This document shows positions 1 through 9,120 of a stretch of DNA of 64,000 nucleotides, in pieces. This DNA is from Symsagittifera roscoffensis. Lineage: Eukaryota > Xenacoelomorpha > Acoela > Convolutidae. Every line of letters begins with the position of its first letter. Positions within the stretch are counted from its first letter, which is position 1. The position numbers and the translations under genes were made by a program. Under the pieces are notes generated by a model, which had not been told where the DNA came from, ran no database searches, and saw only the letters and a list, made by a program, of their open reading frames with translations. The DNA is taken from assembly GCF_963678635.1 (NCBI RefSeq), contig NC_087062.1, positions 1,180,001 to 1,244,000 of the forward strand. Direction: 5' to 3'.

Positions 1-131
1 ATACAGTCTTTTTTCTTTGCACCTCAAAGAAACTTGCTAATTGTTAGTCTCCTGAGCAACCACGATCGATCCTTACAAAAGAAAAACATTTTTGTTTGTC
101 AAATTTTTATATTTAGCATTTAGGTTAATCA
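1..131. other. Downstream flank of lipocalin gene, no gene seen
   Basis: AT-rich sequence beyond the stop codon of the minus-strand lipocalin gene, presumably its 3' UTR and flank. I see no clear AATAAA on the minus strand and no other gene. Confidence 0.4.
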
Positions 132-1549
132 CTAATTATCTGAGTTGAACTTTGAATAGTAACCTATCAGACAGTTGTAAACATCAGCAACATTCATTGC
201 CAGCTGAATACAGAGACCATAAACGACCTCTTGGTCTGGCTTGTAGTTATTTATTCCCAAATTGGTAGCCGGAAGTAAATTAGAAACAACATTTGCTTTC
301 AATCTGCGGTCAGTTTCAGCTTTATTCATCCGAACGTAGCCACTAGCAGGATTAGAATTGTAGTTATATCTAATTAAATTCTTAATTGATTGTCTAACTT
401 CACCCATATTTCGGTTCATATGACGACGAAGCTTTCTGCCACGACACTGGGTTTGCTGTACTTCATAAAGATAGTCTTTTATGAAACCTTTCCTCTCAAT
501 TATTTTGTTCACTTCATCCTCATCCCAAACTTCGACAACTCGTGACATAACCTGGAGTTTATCCTTTTTCGAGGTCGAGTTTATTTGATCGCAACGATAA
601 ACGAGCAAGATATTTGAATCCATGTGCAAAACAATGAAGTTTGGAAATGGAGTCTCTGCGTTTCGCTTCAATGAGGGGTCAATCTTATGAGTTTTTGTCT
701 TTTTGTAGCTCCGAACTTGAGTTGAAACGAAAGTTCCGAACGGACTATCTGGGAAGCTTTTAATTGTTTCGAGCGATTGCTTATTTTTTCCGTGAAGAGT
801 TGGCTTAGATTGTTCCAATTTGACTTCAAATTTAAGACCTGAAACTTTTTGAAAATTTACAATCAATGGTTTTCGCTGAAAATTTTTTTAAACTGTTTCT
901 GAAATCCAAAGCTGAACCAATTTTTCTGCACGGCGTTGTTCCAAAGAAAAGAAAATTTTTCGCTCCAATTTGCCAACCAAAATTGATGATTTTGAGTCGA
1001 AATAATCTTCTTTGAAAAAAAAACCTCGAAACCTTTTGTCTACCCAAGAGTTTTTATAAACCGACCGTCTCAATTGAATAAAAAGTTTATAATTTATTCT
1101 GTTTTTTTTTCAATCGAAATCAAAACATGAACTAGACCTTTGACCAACTAACCCCATGGCACTATTTTAGGATATACTTTTTGGCTGAACAACCCTAAAA
1201 CTTTTCAAAGGAGTTTTTGGCGCCAATGTTTATAATAATTTTGAGTGAGAAGCTAGCGCTGAAAAATGCATTTTTTGATTCAATTTTTCAAAAAAGGGGT
1301 TTTCAAATACCAACCTGCATTCATATCATTAGTGTTAACTTGATTGAAGTCCAGCGAAGTGCACTGGTCTTCAGAGGGGTCAGAGGACATGACCACTTGC
1401 CACACCCCCTCCAATTGGGATGGCCCCACCCACTCAGTCGGGGACACAGGGCGGCATTGATTGACAAGGTCACAGTAAGCAGATGTGATACTCGGAAGAA
1501 CCAATGCCAAAAAGTAAATCACAAAGTTCAATTTGAGGAAAATGATCAT
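132..1549 (-). CDS. Secreted lipocalin-like protein, two exons (1315-1549 and 132-838)
   Basis: Exon 1 is 1549..1315 and exon 2 is 838..132, read on the minus strand. The 476-bp intron has a GT donor (1314-1313) and an AG acceptor after a T-rich tract (840-839). The join splits a glycine codon in frame and gives 942 bp, or 313 residues plus stop. Residues 1-24 form a signal peptide (hydrophobic core, ending ITSA). Lipocalin hallmarks follow: the GxW motif of strand A as GVW (48-50), a central strand ending LLVYRC (Cys161), and a helix plus strand ending QQTQC (Cys210). These families usually pair such cysteines in disulfides around a barrel that binds small hydrophobic ligands outside the cell. 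Apolipoprotein D-like lipocalins are the closest pattern. Unusually, about 100 residues follow Cys210, beginning with a basic RGRKLRR stretch, where typical lipocalins end within about 10-20 residues. The ligand is unknown. The exon join is inferred, not confirmed by RNA. Confidence 0.75.
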
Positions 1550-1910
1550 CTTATTAGCCGGAAAAAGAACTGGTTTACAACTATTTAGAAAGATATTGAA
1601 AGTTTAACTTAAATTCTTAAAGTTGAAGGTGAAAAAGTTAGTTAATTTGAGAGATGCAAGTTTCAATCTTCATATGTCAATGAACTCAATAAATAAACTC
1701 GCAATTGCTGTTTATTTTCTCATTTATTTAGATTTGTCTTAATAATCTATGTTTAAATAATCTATGAATTTACAAAACAGCCCAATAGAAAACAGAAAAA
1801 CAGTCAAATCAAACCAGACCCAAAACGATTTTAAACGGTCAAAAATTACTAAACCGGTTGTAGGTTTAAGGTCGGTTTAACATAGAACCCCCCCCGGGTC
1901 GAGATCCCGC
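1550..1910. other. Upstream flank of lipocalin gene
   Basis: AT-rich sequence upstream of the lipocalin start codon (minus strand), so probably its promoter and 5' UTR. No TATA box or other element could be assigned with confidence. A C-run followed by CGGG occurs near 1890. Confidence 0.3.
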
Positions 1911-1928
1911 TCATAAACCGCTCAAGAT

Positions 1929-2073
1929 ATGAGCGGTCTGAGAGGTTTTTCAGCAAGATTTGAGCAGTTTGAGCGGTATGAGCGGTTTGGGTGGGTTTGG
2001 GTGTTTTTTTTTTTGGAAAAACCGCTCAAACCGCTCAAATCTTGCTTAAAAAACCTCTCAAAAACCGCTCATT
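1929..2073. repeat. Fold-back (inverted repeat) element
   Basis: The left arm (about 1929-1988) and the right arm (about 2019-2073) are imperfect reverse complements separated by a loop of about 30 nt rich in G and T. The arms carry the repeated word GAGCGGTTT and its complement AAACCGCTC, together with AGCAAGATTTGAGC. More copies of the GAGCGGT/ACCGCTC words lie outside the arms, around 1911-1928 and 2100-2145, so the hairpin is the core of a somewhat larger inverted-repeat block. It looks like a fold-back element or MITE. I see no convincing target-site duplication. Confidence 0.6.
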
Positions 2074-2340
2074 TCTTTCGGTGGTTTTTGAACAATCTTT
2101 CAAGCAAGATTTGAGCAGTTTTTAAACGGTTTCGAGCGGTCTTATAATGAAACCGATTAAAACCAACAAAAGGCCTGTAAAAGTAATGTGACGCTAAGAT
2201 GCAGTTGACGTACTATCTACAATTTAAAAATGTGCCTAACCGTTCTCAACTCAAGCAAGATATTTTTCGATTTATAGACCACAAACAGTGTGAGCGACCT
2301 TTTTCAACTGCTCAAGCAAAATCACCGCTAGAAAATATGT

Positions 2341-2405
2341 AGGTATTTGTATGTAAATATGTATGTATGTATGTATGTATGTGTGTATGTATGTATGAAT
2401 GTATG
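2341..2405. repeat. (TATG)n microsatellite, left edge of gap
   Basis: TATG repeats with a few variants run straight into the run of N. A longer TATG array precedes the homologous LINE sequence at 27.7-29.0 kb, so this one probably continues inside the gap. Confidence 0.8.
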
Positions 2406-2605
2406 NNNNNNNNNNNNNNNNNNNNNNNNNNNNNNNNNNNNNNNNNNNNNNNNNNNNNNNNNNNNNNNNNNNNNNNNNNNNNNNNNNNNNNNNNNNNNNN
2501 NNNNNNNNNNNNNNNNNNNNNNNNNNNNNNNNNNNNNNNNNNNNNNNNNNNNNNNNNNNNNNNNNNNNNNNNNNNNNNNNNNNNNNNNNNNNNNNNNNNN
2601 NNNNN
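2406..2605. other. Assembly gap (200 N)
   Basis: Exactly 200 undetermined bases, which suggests a placeholder length. Sequence to the right matches the LINE copy from about 29648 on. The missing DNA therefore probably includes more TATG repeat and the LINE ORF1 region. Confidence 0.95.
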
Positions 2606-3335
2606 GAAAAAAAGAAGAAGTCTGATCGAAGAAAACACAGATCCTAGCCGATTAAAAAATCGTAATTTAGAACTCTTCCTAGATGGAGCAGAAGTAGATT
2701 TAAGTGAATGTTGACTTTCTTTGTGTTACGAAACTGACCAATTTACTGATTATTTGATTCTTACTTTTAATACCCAAAGCCTAGTGAACTCAATTAGGCG
2801 CACATCTCTTTCAAACTTTGTCTTCACCAGCAACTTTGACATCATCTGATTAAGAAAAACATGGCTCACAATTAATATCAGCGACTCCGAGCTATTTCTC
2901 CCCGGCTTCAATATCTTTCGGTCTGACAGAAACACCAAACAAAATTAAAAACAGCCCACGGTGGGGTCCTTATTGCAACAAAGTATGCACTAAAATGCTA
3001 TGAAATCTTTCCTCCTGACCAATTTCAAGGTTATTGCACCGCTATATTCTGGGAATCTTCCGAAGCCACATTACTAATGCCACACGCTATTTCCCCCCTC
3101 CTAACAGCAATTATTATTTGGATCCCTTCCATATTTGTCAGCTAATGGACTTCTTGTCGAACTGCAATGCAAATCATCGTATAATAAACGGAGACTTTAA
3201 TCGTTCTACAATTGACTGGTCCATTCAAACCTCAGAACCACTCCATCAACGTATACTTGACAAAATAGATGAATTAAGCTTAACTCAAACTGTTCATTCA
3301 AAACAACAAACGCTAATATACTTTATTTTTATAAT
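2606..3335 (+). pseudogene. Degenerate LINE: end of ORF1 and endonuclease domain
   Basis: After the gap, a frame matching the end of a LINE ORF1 stops at about 2713. It is followed by an APE-type endonuclease domain that reads in pieces. Recognisable blocks are LTFNTQSL near the start, a stretch corresponding to DIICLSKTWL (here the codon after ATC is a stop), FNIFRSDRNTK, GGVLIATKYA and NGDFNRSTIDW. Such endonucleases nick target DNA to prime reverse transcription in Jockey/CR1-like LINEs. Several stops and frame changes make this copy dead. It ends abruptly after the ANILYF-like block, where ATT and TATG microsatellites and then satellite begin, instead of continuing to RT. A closely similar copy lies at 29760-30370. 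Confidence 0.8.
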
Positions 3336-3383
3336 TATGATTATTATTATTATTAAGATTATTATTATTATGTATGCATGTAC

Positions 3384-3435
<52 letters not shown>

Positions 3436-3453
3436 ATAAATGTATGTATGTGT
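3336..3453. repeat. (ATT)n, (TA)n and (TATG)n microsatellites
   Basis: An ATT-rich stretch is followed by a TA dinucleotide run (about 3385-3425) and TATG/TGTG repeats that join the 50-bp satellite at GCTTTGTTGTAAG. The homologous place at 30371-30483 has the same order without the TA expansion. Confidence 0.85.
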
Positions 3454-3731
3454 GCTTTGTTGTAAGTCGCATCGCTAAAGTCAGTTCTTAAGTCACACTG
3501 AAGGTCTTTTTGTAAATTGCATCATTGAAGTCATTTGTTATGTCACGCCTTCGGTCTTTTTGTAGGCCGTATCACTAAATTCAATTCTTAAGTCAAGCTG
3601 TAGGCTTTCTTGTAAGTCGGATCGCTAAAGTCAGTTCTTGAGTCATGCTGTAGGTCATTTTGTAAATCGCATCGCTGAACTCGTTTGTTATGTCACGCCG
3701 TCGGTCTTTTTCTCACGTTTTTGTCACGCCG
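3454..3731. repeat. 50-bp satellite (150-bp higher-order unit), segment 1
   Basis: About five to six monomers of the 50-bp satellite. It starts, as most other arrays do, at the phase GCTTTGTTGTAAGTCGC right after the TATG repeat, and ends where LINE linker sequence begins. Confidence 0.9.
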
Positions 3732-5738
3732 TCTCCCGCGTAGAATTCAACATAGACAAAATCTTCCTCCCTGGTTAACTCCTGAGACGTCAAATGCAAT
3801 GAAACGTCTGTCAACATTACGCAAACAAAAAGGTTCGCAATGTGCCTCGGTGATTGCAATGAATGAAAAAGTACAAACCGCCGTAGAGAATAACAAAAGC
3901 GAATAGGAACAACATCTGTCTAACTCGCGTGATACTAAAGCCCTGTTTAAATACTATAGAAATTCCCTAACTTAGAACTACCTTCCGTCATGAAACTTGA
4001 TAATTCAGTTTCGAAAACCTTGCCAGAGCGAGCTAATCTACTCGCAAAGTTTTTTTTAACTCAGCATTTATAATCTCTTCTCAACCAGCCTGTCTTGAAA
4101 AACAAGAGCACTCAGTTAAACAAATAAGTCATAATAAAGAACCAGACAGGAATCTGATTGCCAAACTATGTAAGGATCTAGATCTAAGTAAGTCGAGAGG
4201 TCCCAATCTGCTACCTCCTGTTTTATTTAAATATTGTTGTGACTCTTTAACGCCCTCCCTCTACCATATCATATATAACGCATTCCAGACCTGTTGTTTC
4301 CCTGATCAATGGAAACACTCTATTGTCAGCCCAATTTTCAAAAAGAAAGGAAGCAAGGCCTCGATAAGTAACTACAGGCCAATATCACTAACTTAATATT
4401 GCCAGCGAAATCTTCAAAAAAGTTCTTTTCATCGATCTCTATAAACATCTAGAACCTATGTTGCACAACAACCAATTCGGATTTCGCGCGAAAAGGTCAG
4501 GGACCATCCAAATGCTGCTCTATCTTGATACCATATATTCAGCTATAAGCAAAAATGAAGAAGTAGACGTAGTATATACCGATTTCGAGAAAACTTTTGA
4601 TAAAGTAGATCACGGTATTCTGATTGATAAGCTCTACTCGTTGGGAACCAGGGGCAAAATATTAAAACTAGTTTATAACTACCTGAAAAATAGAACACAA
4701 TATGTCAAAATCAAAGACTGTCTGTCCCAATCATTCTATGTCACAAGCGGTGTTCCTCAAGGATCAATCATCGGGCCATTGTTTTTTCTTGTCATGATTA
4801 ACGACCTACCAAGTGTATGTAATCATTCCACCAGCTTTCTATACGCAGAAGATGCAAAATTCATACGAATTGATACACTTAACGCAGAATTTCAGAATGA
4901 CCTAAACAACATCTTCAGGTGGACTCAACAAAACCAGATTGCGTTCTATGCGTCAAATGCACTCACCTACCGGTTAATCGTCACACAAGTAGCGACTTTT
5001 ACTTCGACTCAATTTTAATTAAGAAAGTCTCAGAAGAAAAAGACCTAGGAATAATTGTAAAATCGGATCTAGGCTAGACATCGCATATTAAACCTAGAAG
5101 AGTAAAAGCCCTCAACACTCTCTGCATGCTTAAGCGCAACCCACTGCCTCTTATTACCAAGACCGAACTTTATCTGTTCAAATCCTTGGTAATTCCAGTT
5201 TTGTTATACGGTTCAGCGTGCTATCAAATGAAGGTCGAAGAAATGAAACTCTCAGAAGGTGTTCATCGCAATGCATGCAAATGGATTGCAGCAGATTCTA
5301 ATTACAAAACAACGCTTCAGCGTCTAGGAATACTGCCTTTACCCATGTACATTCAGCTCAAAAATTTACTTCTACTATCTAAAATCCTCAATAATCTCTA
5401 TGACTACAATTTTTCTGACCGTTTTCTGCCAAAAAATGACCCAGCCAATACTTAATCTTGTTTATTTGAATGTACAGGCCCAGAAAAACTTGTTTGTGAA
5501 AAAATTTATTGGTTTCATGCAAAGAGGCTGGCTAATTTTGTTCCTCAAAAAGTTGACTTTACCAACACGATAGGACTCAAACGACGGTTGCTGCAATGGA
5601 TGTGGGAGCATTTCGAGAAAATACTCCAACATCTGTAGCTGGAAAATTCTGTGCGACTGTACCCGAAACAACTGCAGAAATATGTCTAACTAACTGAACT
5701 GAAACTGTGGGGGAAACCCCTTGCGTACGCTAAATTCA

Positions 5739-5739
<1 letters not shown>
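3732..5739 (+). pseudogene. Degenerate LINE ORF2: linker, reverse transcriptase, C-terminus and 3' end
   Basis: Read in order, this holds a linker block (PPWLTPE, about 3767-3790) and the RT N-terminus in a broken frame (KSRGPN; SNYRPISLT near 4360-4390, then a stop). The RT palm lies in an open frame at 4458-5018, with QFGFRAKRSG, DFEKTFDKVDH and SGVPQGSIIGP. A frameshift follows near 4980-5000, then EKDLGIIVKSDL with a stop codon close behind, then the region after RT (5126-5455, SLVIPVLLYGS) up to a TAA. Sister fragments have CAA at that TAA, and their frame runs on to CSWKILCDC and the natural stop. The catalytic box reads YAED, not Y/FADD, so the first aspartate is Glu. The type is a Jockey/CR1-like non-LTR element; exact clade unknown. 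Inactive. The 3' end has GAAACTGTGG then GCGTACGCTAAATTCAT. Confidence 0.85.
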
Positions 5740-5775
<36 letters not shown>

Positions 5776-5854
5776 TTTATTTCTATGTATATATGTATGT
5801 ATGTATGTATGCACGTATGTATGTATGTATGTGTGTAGAAATGTATGTATGTAT
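5740..5854. repeat. (ATT)n then (TATG)n microsatellites at LINE 3' end
   Basis: ATT repeats follow the LINE 3' terminus directly and could descend from its simple-repeat tail. TATG repeats with variants come next and lead into satellite at the usual junction. Confidence 0.85.
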
Positions 5855-6673
5855 GCTTTGTTGTAAGCCGCATCGGTAAAGTCAGTTCTTGAGTCAAGCT
5901 GTAGGTCTATTTGTAAATCGCATCGCTAAAGTCATTTTTTATGTCACGCTGTTGGTCTTTGTGTAAGCCGTATCACTAAATTCAATTCTTAAGTCAAGCT
6001 GTAGACTTTGTTGTAAGTCGCATCACTAAAGTCAGTTCTTAAGTCACGCTGAAGGTCTTTTTGTAAATCGCATCGCTGAAGTCATTTGTTATGTCACGCC
6101 GTCGGTCTTTTTGTAAGCCGTATCACTAAATTCAGTTCTTAGGTCAAGCTGTAGGCTTTCTTGTAAGTCGCATCGCTAAAATCAGTTCTTAAGTCACGCT
6201 GTAGGTCATATTGTAAATCGCATCGCTGAGTTCATTTGTTATGTCACGCCGTCGTTCTTTTTGCGAGCCGTATTACTAAGTTCAGTTCTTGAGTCATACT
6301 GTAGGTTTTTTTGTACATCGCATCGCTGAAGTAATTTTTTATGTCACGCCTTCGGTCTTTTTGTAAGCCGTATCACTAAATTCAGTTATTAAGTCAAGCT
6401 GTAGGCTTTGTTGTAGGTCGCATCGCTAAAGTCAGTTCTTAAGTCACGCTGTAGGTCATTTTGTAAATCGCATCGCTGAAGTCATTTGTTATGTCAAGCC
6501 TTCGGTGTTTTTGTAAGCCGTATCACTAAATTCAGTTCTTAAGTGTCAAGCTGCAGGCTTTCTTGTAATTCGGATCGCTAAAGTCAGTTCTTGAGTCATG
6601 CTGTAGATCATTTTGTAAATCGCATCGCTGAACTCGTTTGTTATGTCACGCCGTCGGTCATTTTGTAAGCCGT
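5855..6673. repeat. 50-bp satellite, segment 2
   Basis: Three related 50-bp monomer types alternate: one with TCGCATCGCTAAAGTCAG, one with TCGCATCGCTGAAGTCAT, and one with CCGTATCACTAAATTCAG. Together they form a 150-bp higher-order unit. The array ends at the fixed junction GCCGTATTTTTC with a LINE 3' fragment. Confidence 0.9.
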
Positions 6674-7126
6674 ATTTTTCCTACCGTTTTCTGAACGTTT
6701 TTTTTTTTGCTGACCGTTTTCCGTCAAAAAATGACGCAGCCAATACACAATCTTGTTTATTTGAATGTACAGGCCCAGAAAAATTTGTTTGTGAAAAAAT
6801 TTAATGGTTTCGTGCAAAGAGGCTGGCTAATTTTGTTCCTCAAAAAGTGGACTTTACCAACACGATAGGACTCAAACGACGGTTGCTGCAATGGATGTGG
6901 GAGCATTTCGAGAAAAGATTCGATGACTCCAACCCCTGTAGCTGGAAAATTCTGTGCGACTGTACCCAAAACAACTACAGAAATATGTCTAACTAACTGA
7001 ACTGAAACTGTGGGGAAAACCCCTTGCGTACGCTAAATTCATATTATTATTATTATGATTATTTCTATGTATGTATGTGTATGTACGTATGTATGTATGT
7101 ATGTGTGTACAATTGTATGTATGTAT
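6674..7126 (+). pseudogene. LINE 3'-end fragment plus ATT/TATG tail (composite unit, copy 1)
   Basis: The final part of LINE ORF2 (about 6710-6993) is open here: it contains LLQWMWEHFEKRFDDSNP and CSWKILCDC and ends in TAA after NMSN. The 3' terminal sequence to 7042 follows, then ATT and TATG repeats. A TTTTTC/CCGTTTTCTG motif at its left edge is partly duplicated. This fragment shows the C-terminus that is interrupted by a stop in the longer LINE copies. Confidence 0.85.
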
Positions 7127-7392
7127 GCTTTGTTGTAAGTCGCATCGCTAAAGTCAGTTCTTAAGTCACGCTGTAGGTCATTTTGTAAATCGCATCGCTG
7201 AAGTCATTTGTTATGTCACGCCTTCGGTCTTTTTGTAGGCCGTATCACTAAATTCAATTCTTAAGTCAAGCTGTAGGCTTTCTTGTAAGTCGGATCGCTA
7301 AAGTCAGTTCTTGAGTCATGCTTTAGGTCATTTTGTAAATCGCATCGCTGAACTCGTTTGTTATGTCACGCCGTCGGTCATTTTGTAAGCCG
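7127..7392. repeat. 50-bp satellite, segment 3
   Basis: About 266 bp of 50-bp satellite between two LINE 3' fragments. With the preceding fragment it makes a composite unit of about 718 bp. Confidence 0.9.
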
Positions 7393-7844
7393 TATTTTTC
7401 CTACCGTTTTCTGAACGTTTTTTTTTGCTGACCGTTTTCCGTCAAAAAATGACGCAGCCAATACACAATCTTGTTTATTTGAATGTACAGGCCCAGAAAA
7501 ATTTGTTTGTGAAAAAATTTAATGGTTTCGTGCAAAGAGGCTGGCTAATTTTGTTCCTCAAAAAGTGGACTTTACCAACACGATAGGACTCAAACGACGG
7601 TTGCTGCAATGGATGTGGGAGCATTTCGAGAAAAGATTCGATGACTCCAACCCCTGTAGCTGGAAAATTCTGTGCGACTGTACCCAAAACAACTACAGAA
7701 ATATGTCTAACTAACTGAACTGAAACTGTGGGGAAAACCCCTTGCGTACGCTAAATTCATATTATTATTATTATGATTATTTCTATGTATGTATGTGTAT
7801 GTACGTATGTATGTATGTATGTGTGTACAATTGTATGTATGTAT
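7393..7844 (+). pseudogene. LINE 3'-end fragment plus ATT/TATG tail (copy 2)
   Basis: Almost identical to the fragment about 718 bp upstream, with the same fixed left and right junctions. The LINE part ends at about 7760. Confidence 0.85.
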
Positions 7845-8661
7845 GCTTTGTTGTAAGTCGCATCGCTAAAGTCAGTTCTTAAGTCACACTGAAGGTCTTT
7901 TTGTAAATTGCATCGCTGAAGTCATTTGTTATGTCACGCCGTCGGTTTTTTTTTGTAAGTCGCATCGCTTAAGTCAGTTCTTAAGTCAGGATGTAGGTCT
8001 TTTTGTAAATCGCATCGCTAAAGTCATTTGTAATGTCACGCCGTCGGTCTTTGTGTAAGCCGTATCACTAAATTCAATTCTTAAGTCAAAATGGAGACTT
8101 TGGTGTAAGTCGAATCACTAAAGTCAATTCTTTAGTCACGCTGTAGGTCAATTTGTAAATCGCATCGCTGAAGTCATTGTTATGTCGCGCCTTCGGTCTT
8201 TTTGTAGGCCGTATCACTAAATTCAGTTCTTAAGTCAAGCTGTAGGCTTTCTTGTAAGTCGGATCGCTAAAGTCAGTTCTTGAGTCATGCTGTAGGTCAT
8301 TTTGTAAATCGCATCGCTGAATTAATTTGGTATTTCACTCCTTCGGTCTTTTTGTAAACCGTATCACTAAATTCAGTTCTTAAGTCAAGCTGTAGGCTTT
8401 GTTGTAAGTCGCATCGCTAAAGTCAGTTCTTAAGTCACGCTGTAGGTCATTTTGTAAATCGCATCGCTGAAGTCATTTGTTATGTCACGCCTTCGGTCTT
8501 TTTGTAGGCCGTATCACTAAATTCAATTCTTAAGTCAAGCTGTAGGCTTTCTTGTAAGTCGGATCGCTAAAGTCAGTTCTTGAGTCATGCTTTAGGTCAT
8601 TTTGTAAATCGCATCGCTGAACTCGTTTGTTATGTCACGCCGTCGGTCTTTTTGTAAGCAG
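7845..8661. repeat. 50-bp satellite, segment 4
   Basis: About 16 monomers with variants (for example TCAGGATGTAGG and TCAAAATGGAGAC). Part of this segment is tandemly duplicated in the second large copy near 20046-20550. Confidence 0.9.
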
Positions 8662-9120
8662 TATTTTTCCGACCGTTTTCTGAACGTTTTTTTCTGACCG
8701 TTTTCCGCCAAAAAAAGACCCAACCAAAACACAATCTTGTTTATTTGAATGTACTGGCCCAGAAAAATTTGTTTGAGAAAAAATTTATTGATTTCATGCA
8801 AAGAGGCTGGCTAATTTTGTTCCTCAAAAAGTGGGCTTTACCAACACGATAGGACTCAAACGACGGTTGCTGCATTGGATGTGGGAGCATTTCGAGAAAA
8901 GATTCGATGACTCCAACCCCTGTAGCTGGAAAATTCTGTGCGACTGTATCTGAAACAACTGCAGAAATATGTCTAACTAACTGAACTGAAACTGTGGGGG
9001 AAACCCCTTGCGTACGCTAAATTCATATTATTATTATTATTATTATTTCTATGTATGTATGTATGTATGTATGTATGTACGTTTGTATGTATGTATGTGT
9101 GTATAAACTTATGTATGTAT
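8662..9120 (+). pseudogene. LINE 3'-end fragment plus ATT/TATG tail (copy 3, divergent)
   Basis: Same composite structure as the two upstream fragments, but with several substitutions: GTAAGCAGTATTTTT at the left edge, and TGTATCTGAAACAAC where they have TGTACCCAAAACAAC. The LINE part ends at about 9026. Confidence 0.85.

Noticed and set aside
888-1073. Short minus-strand frames between the lipocalin exons
   Set aside because: They lie in the intron and have no coding character. The GT-AG join of the two exons explains the region better.
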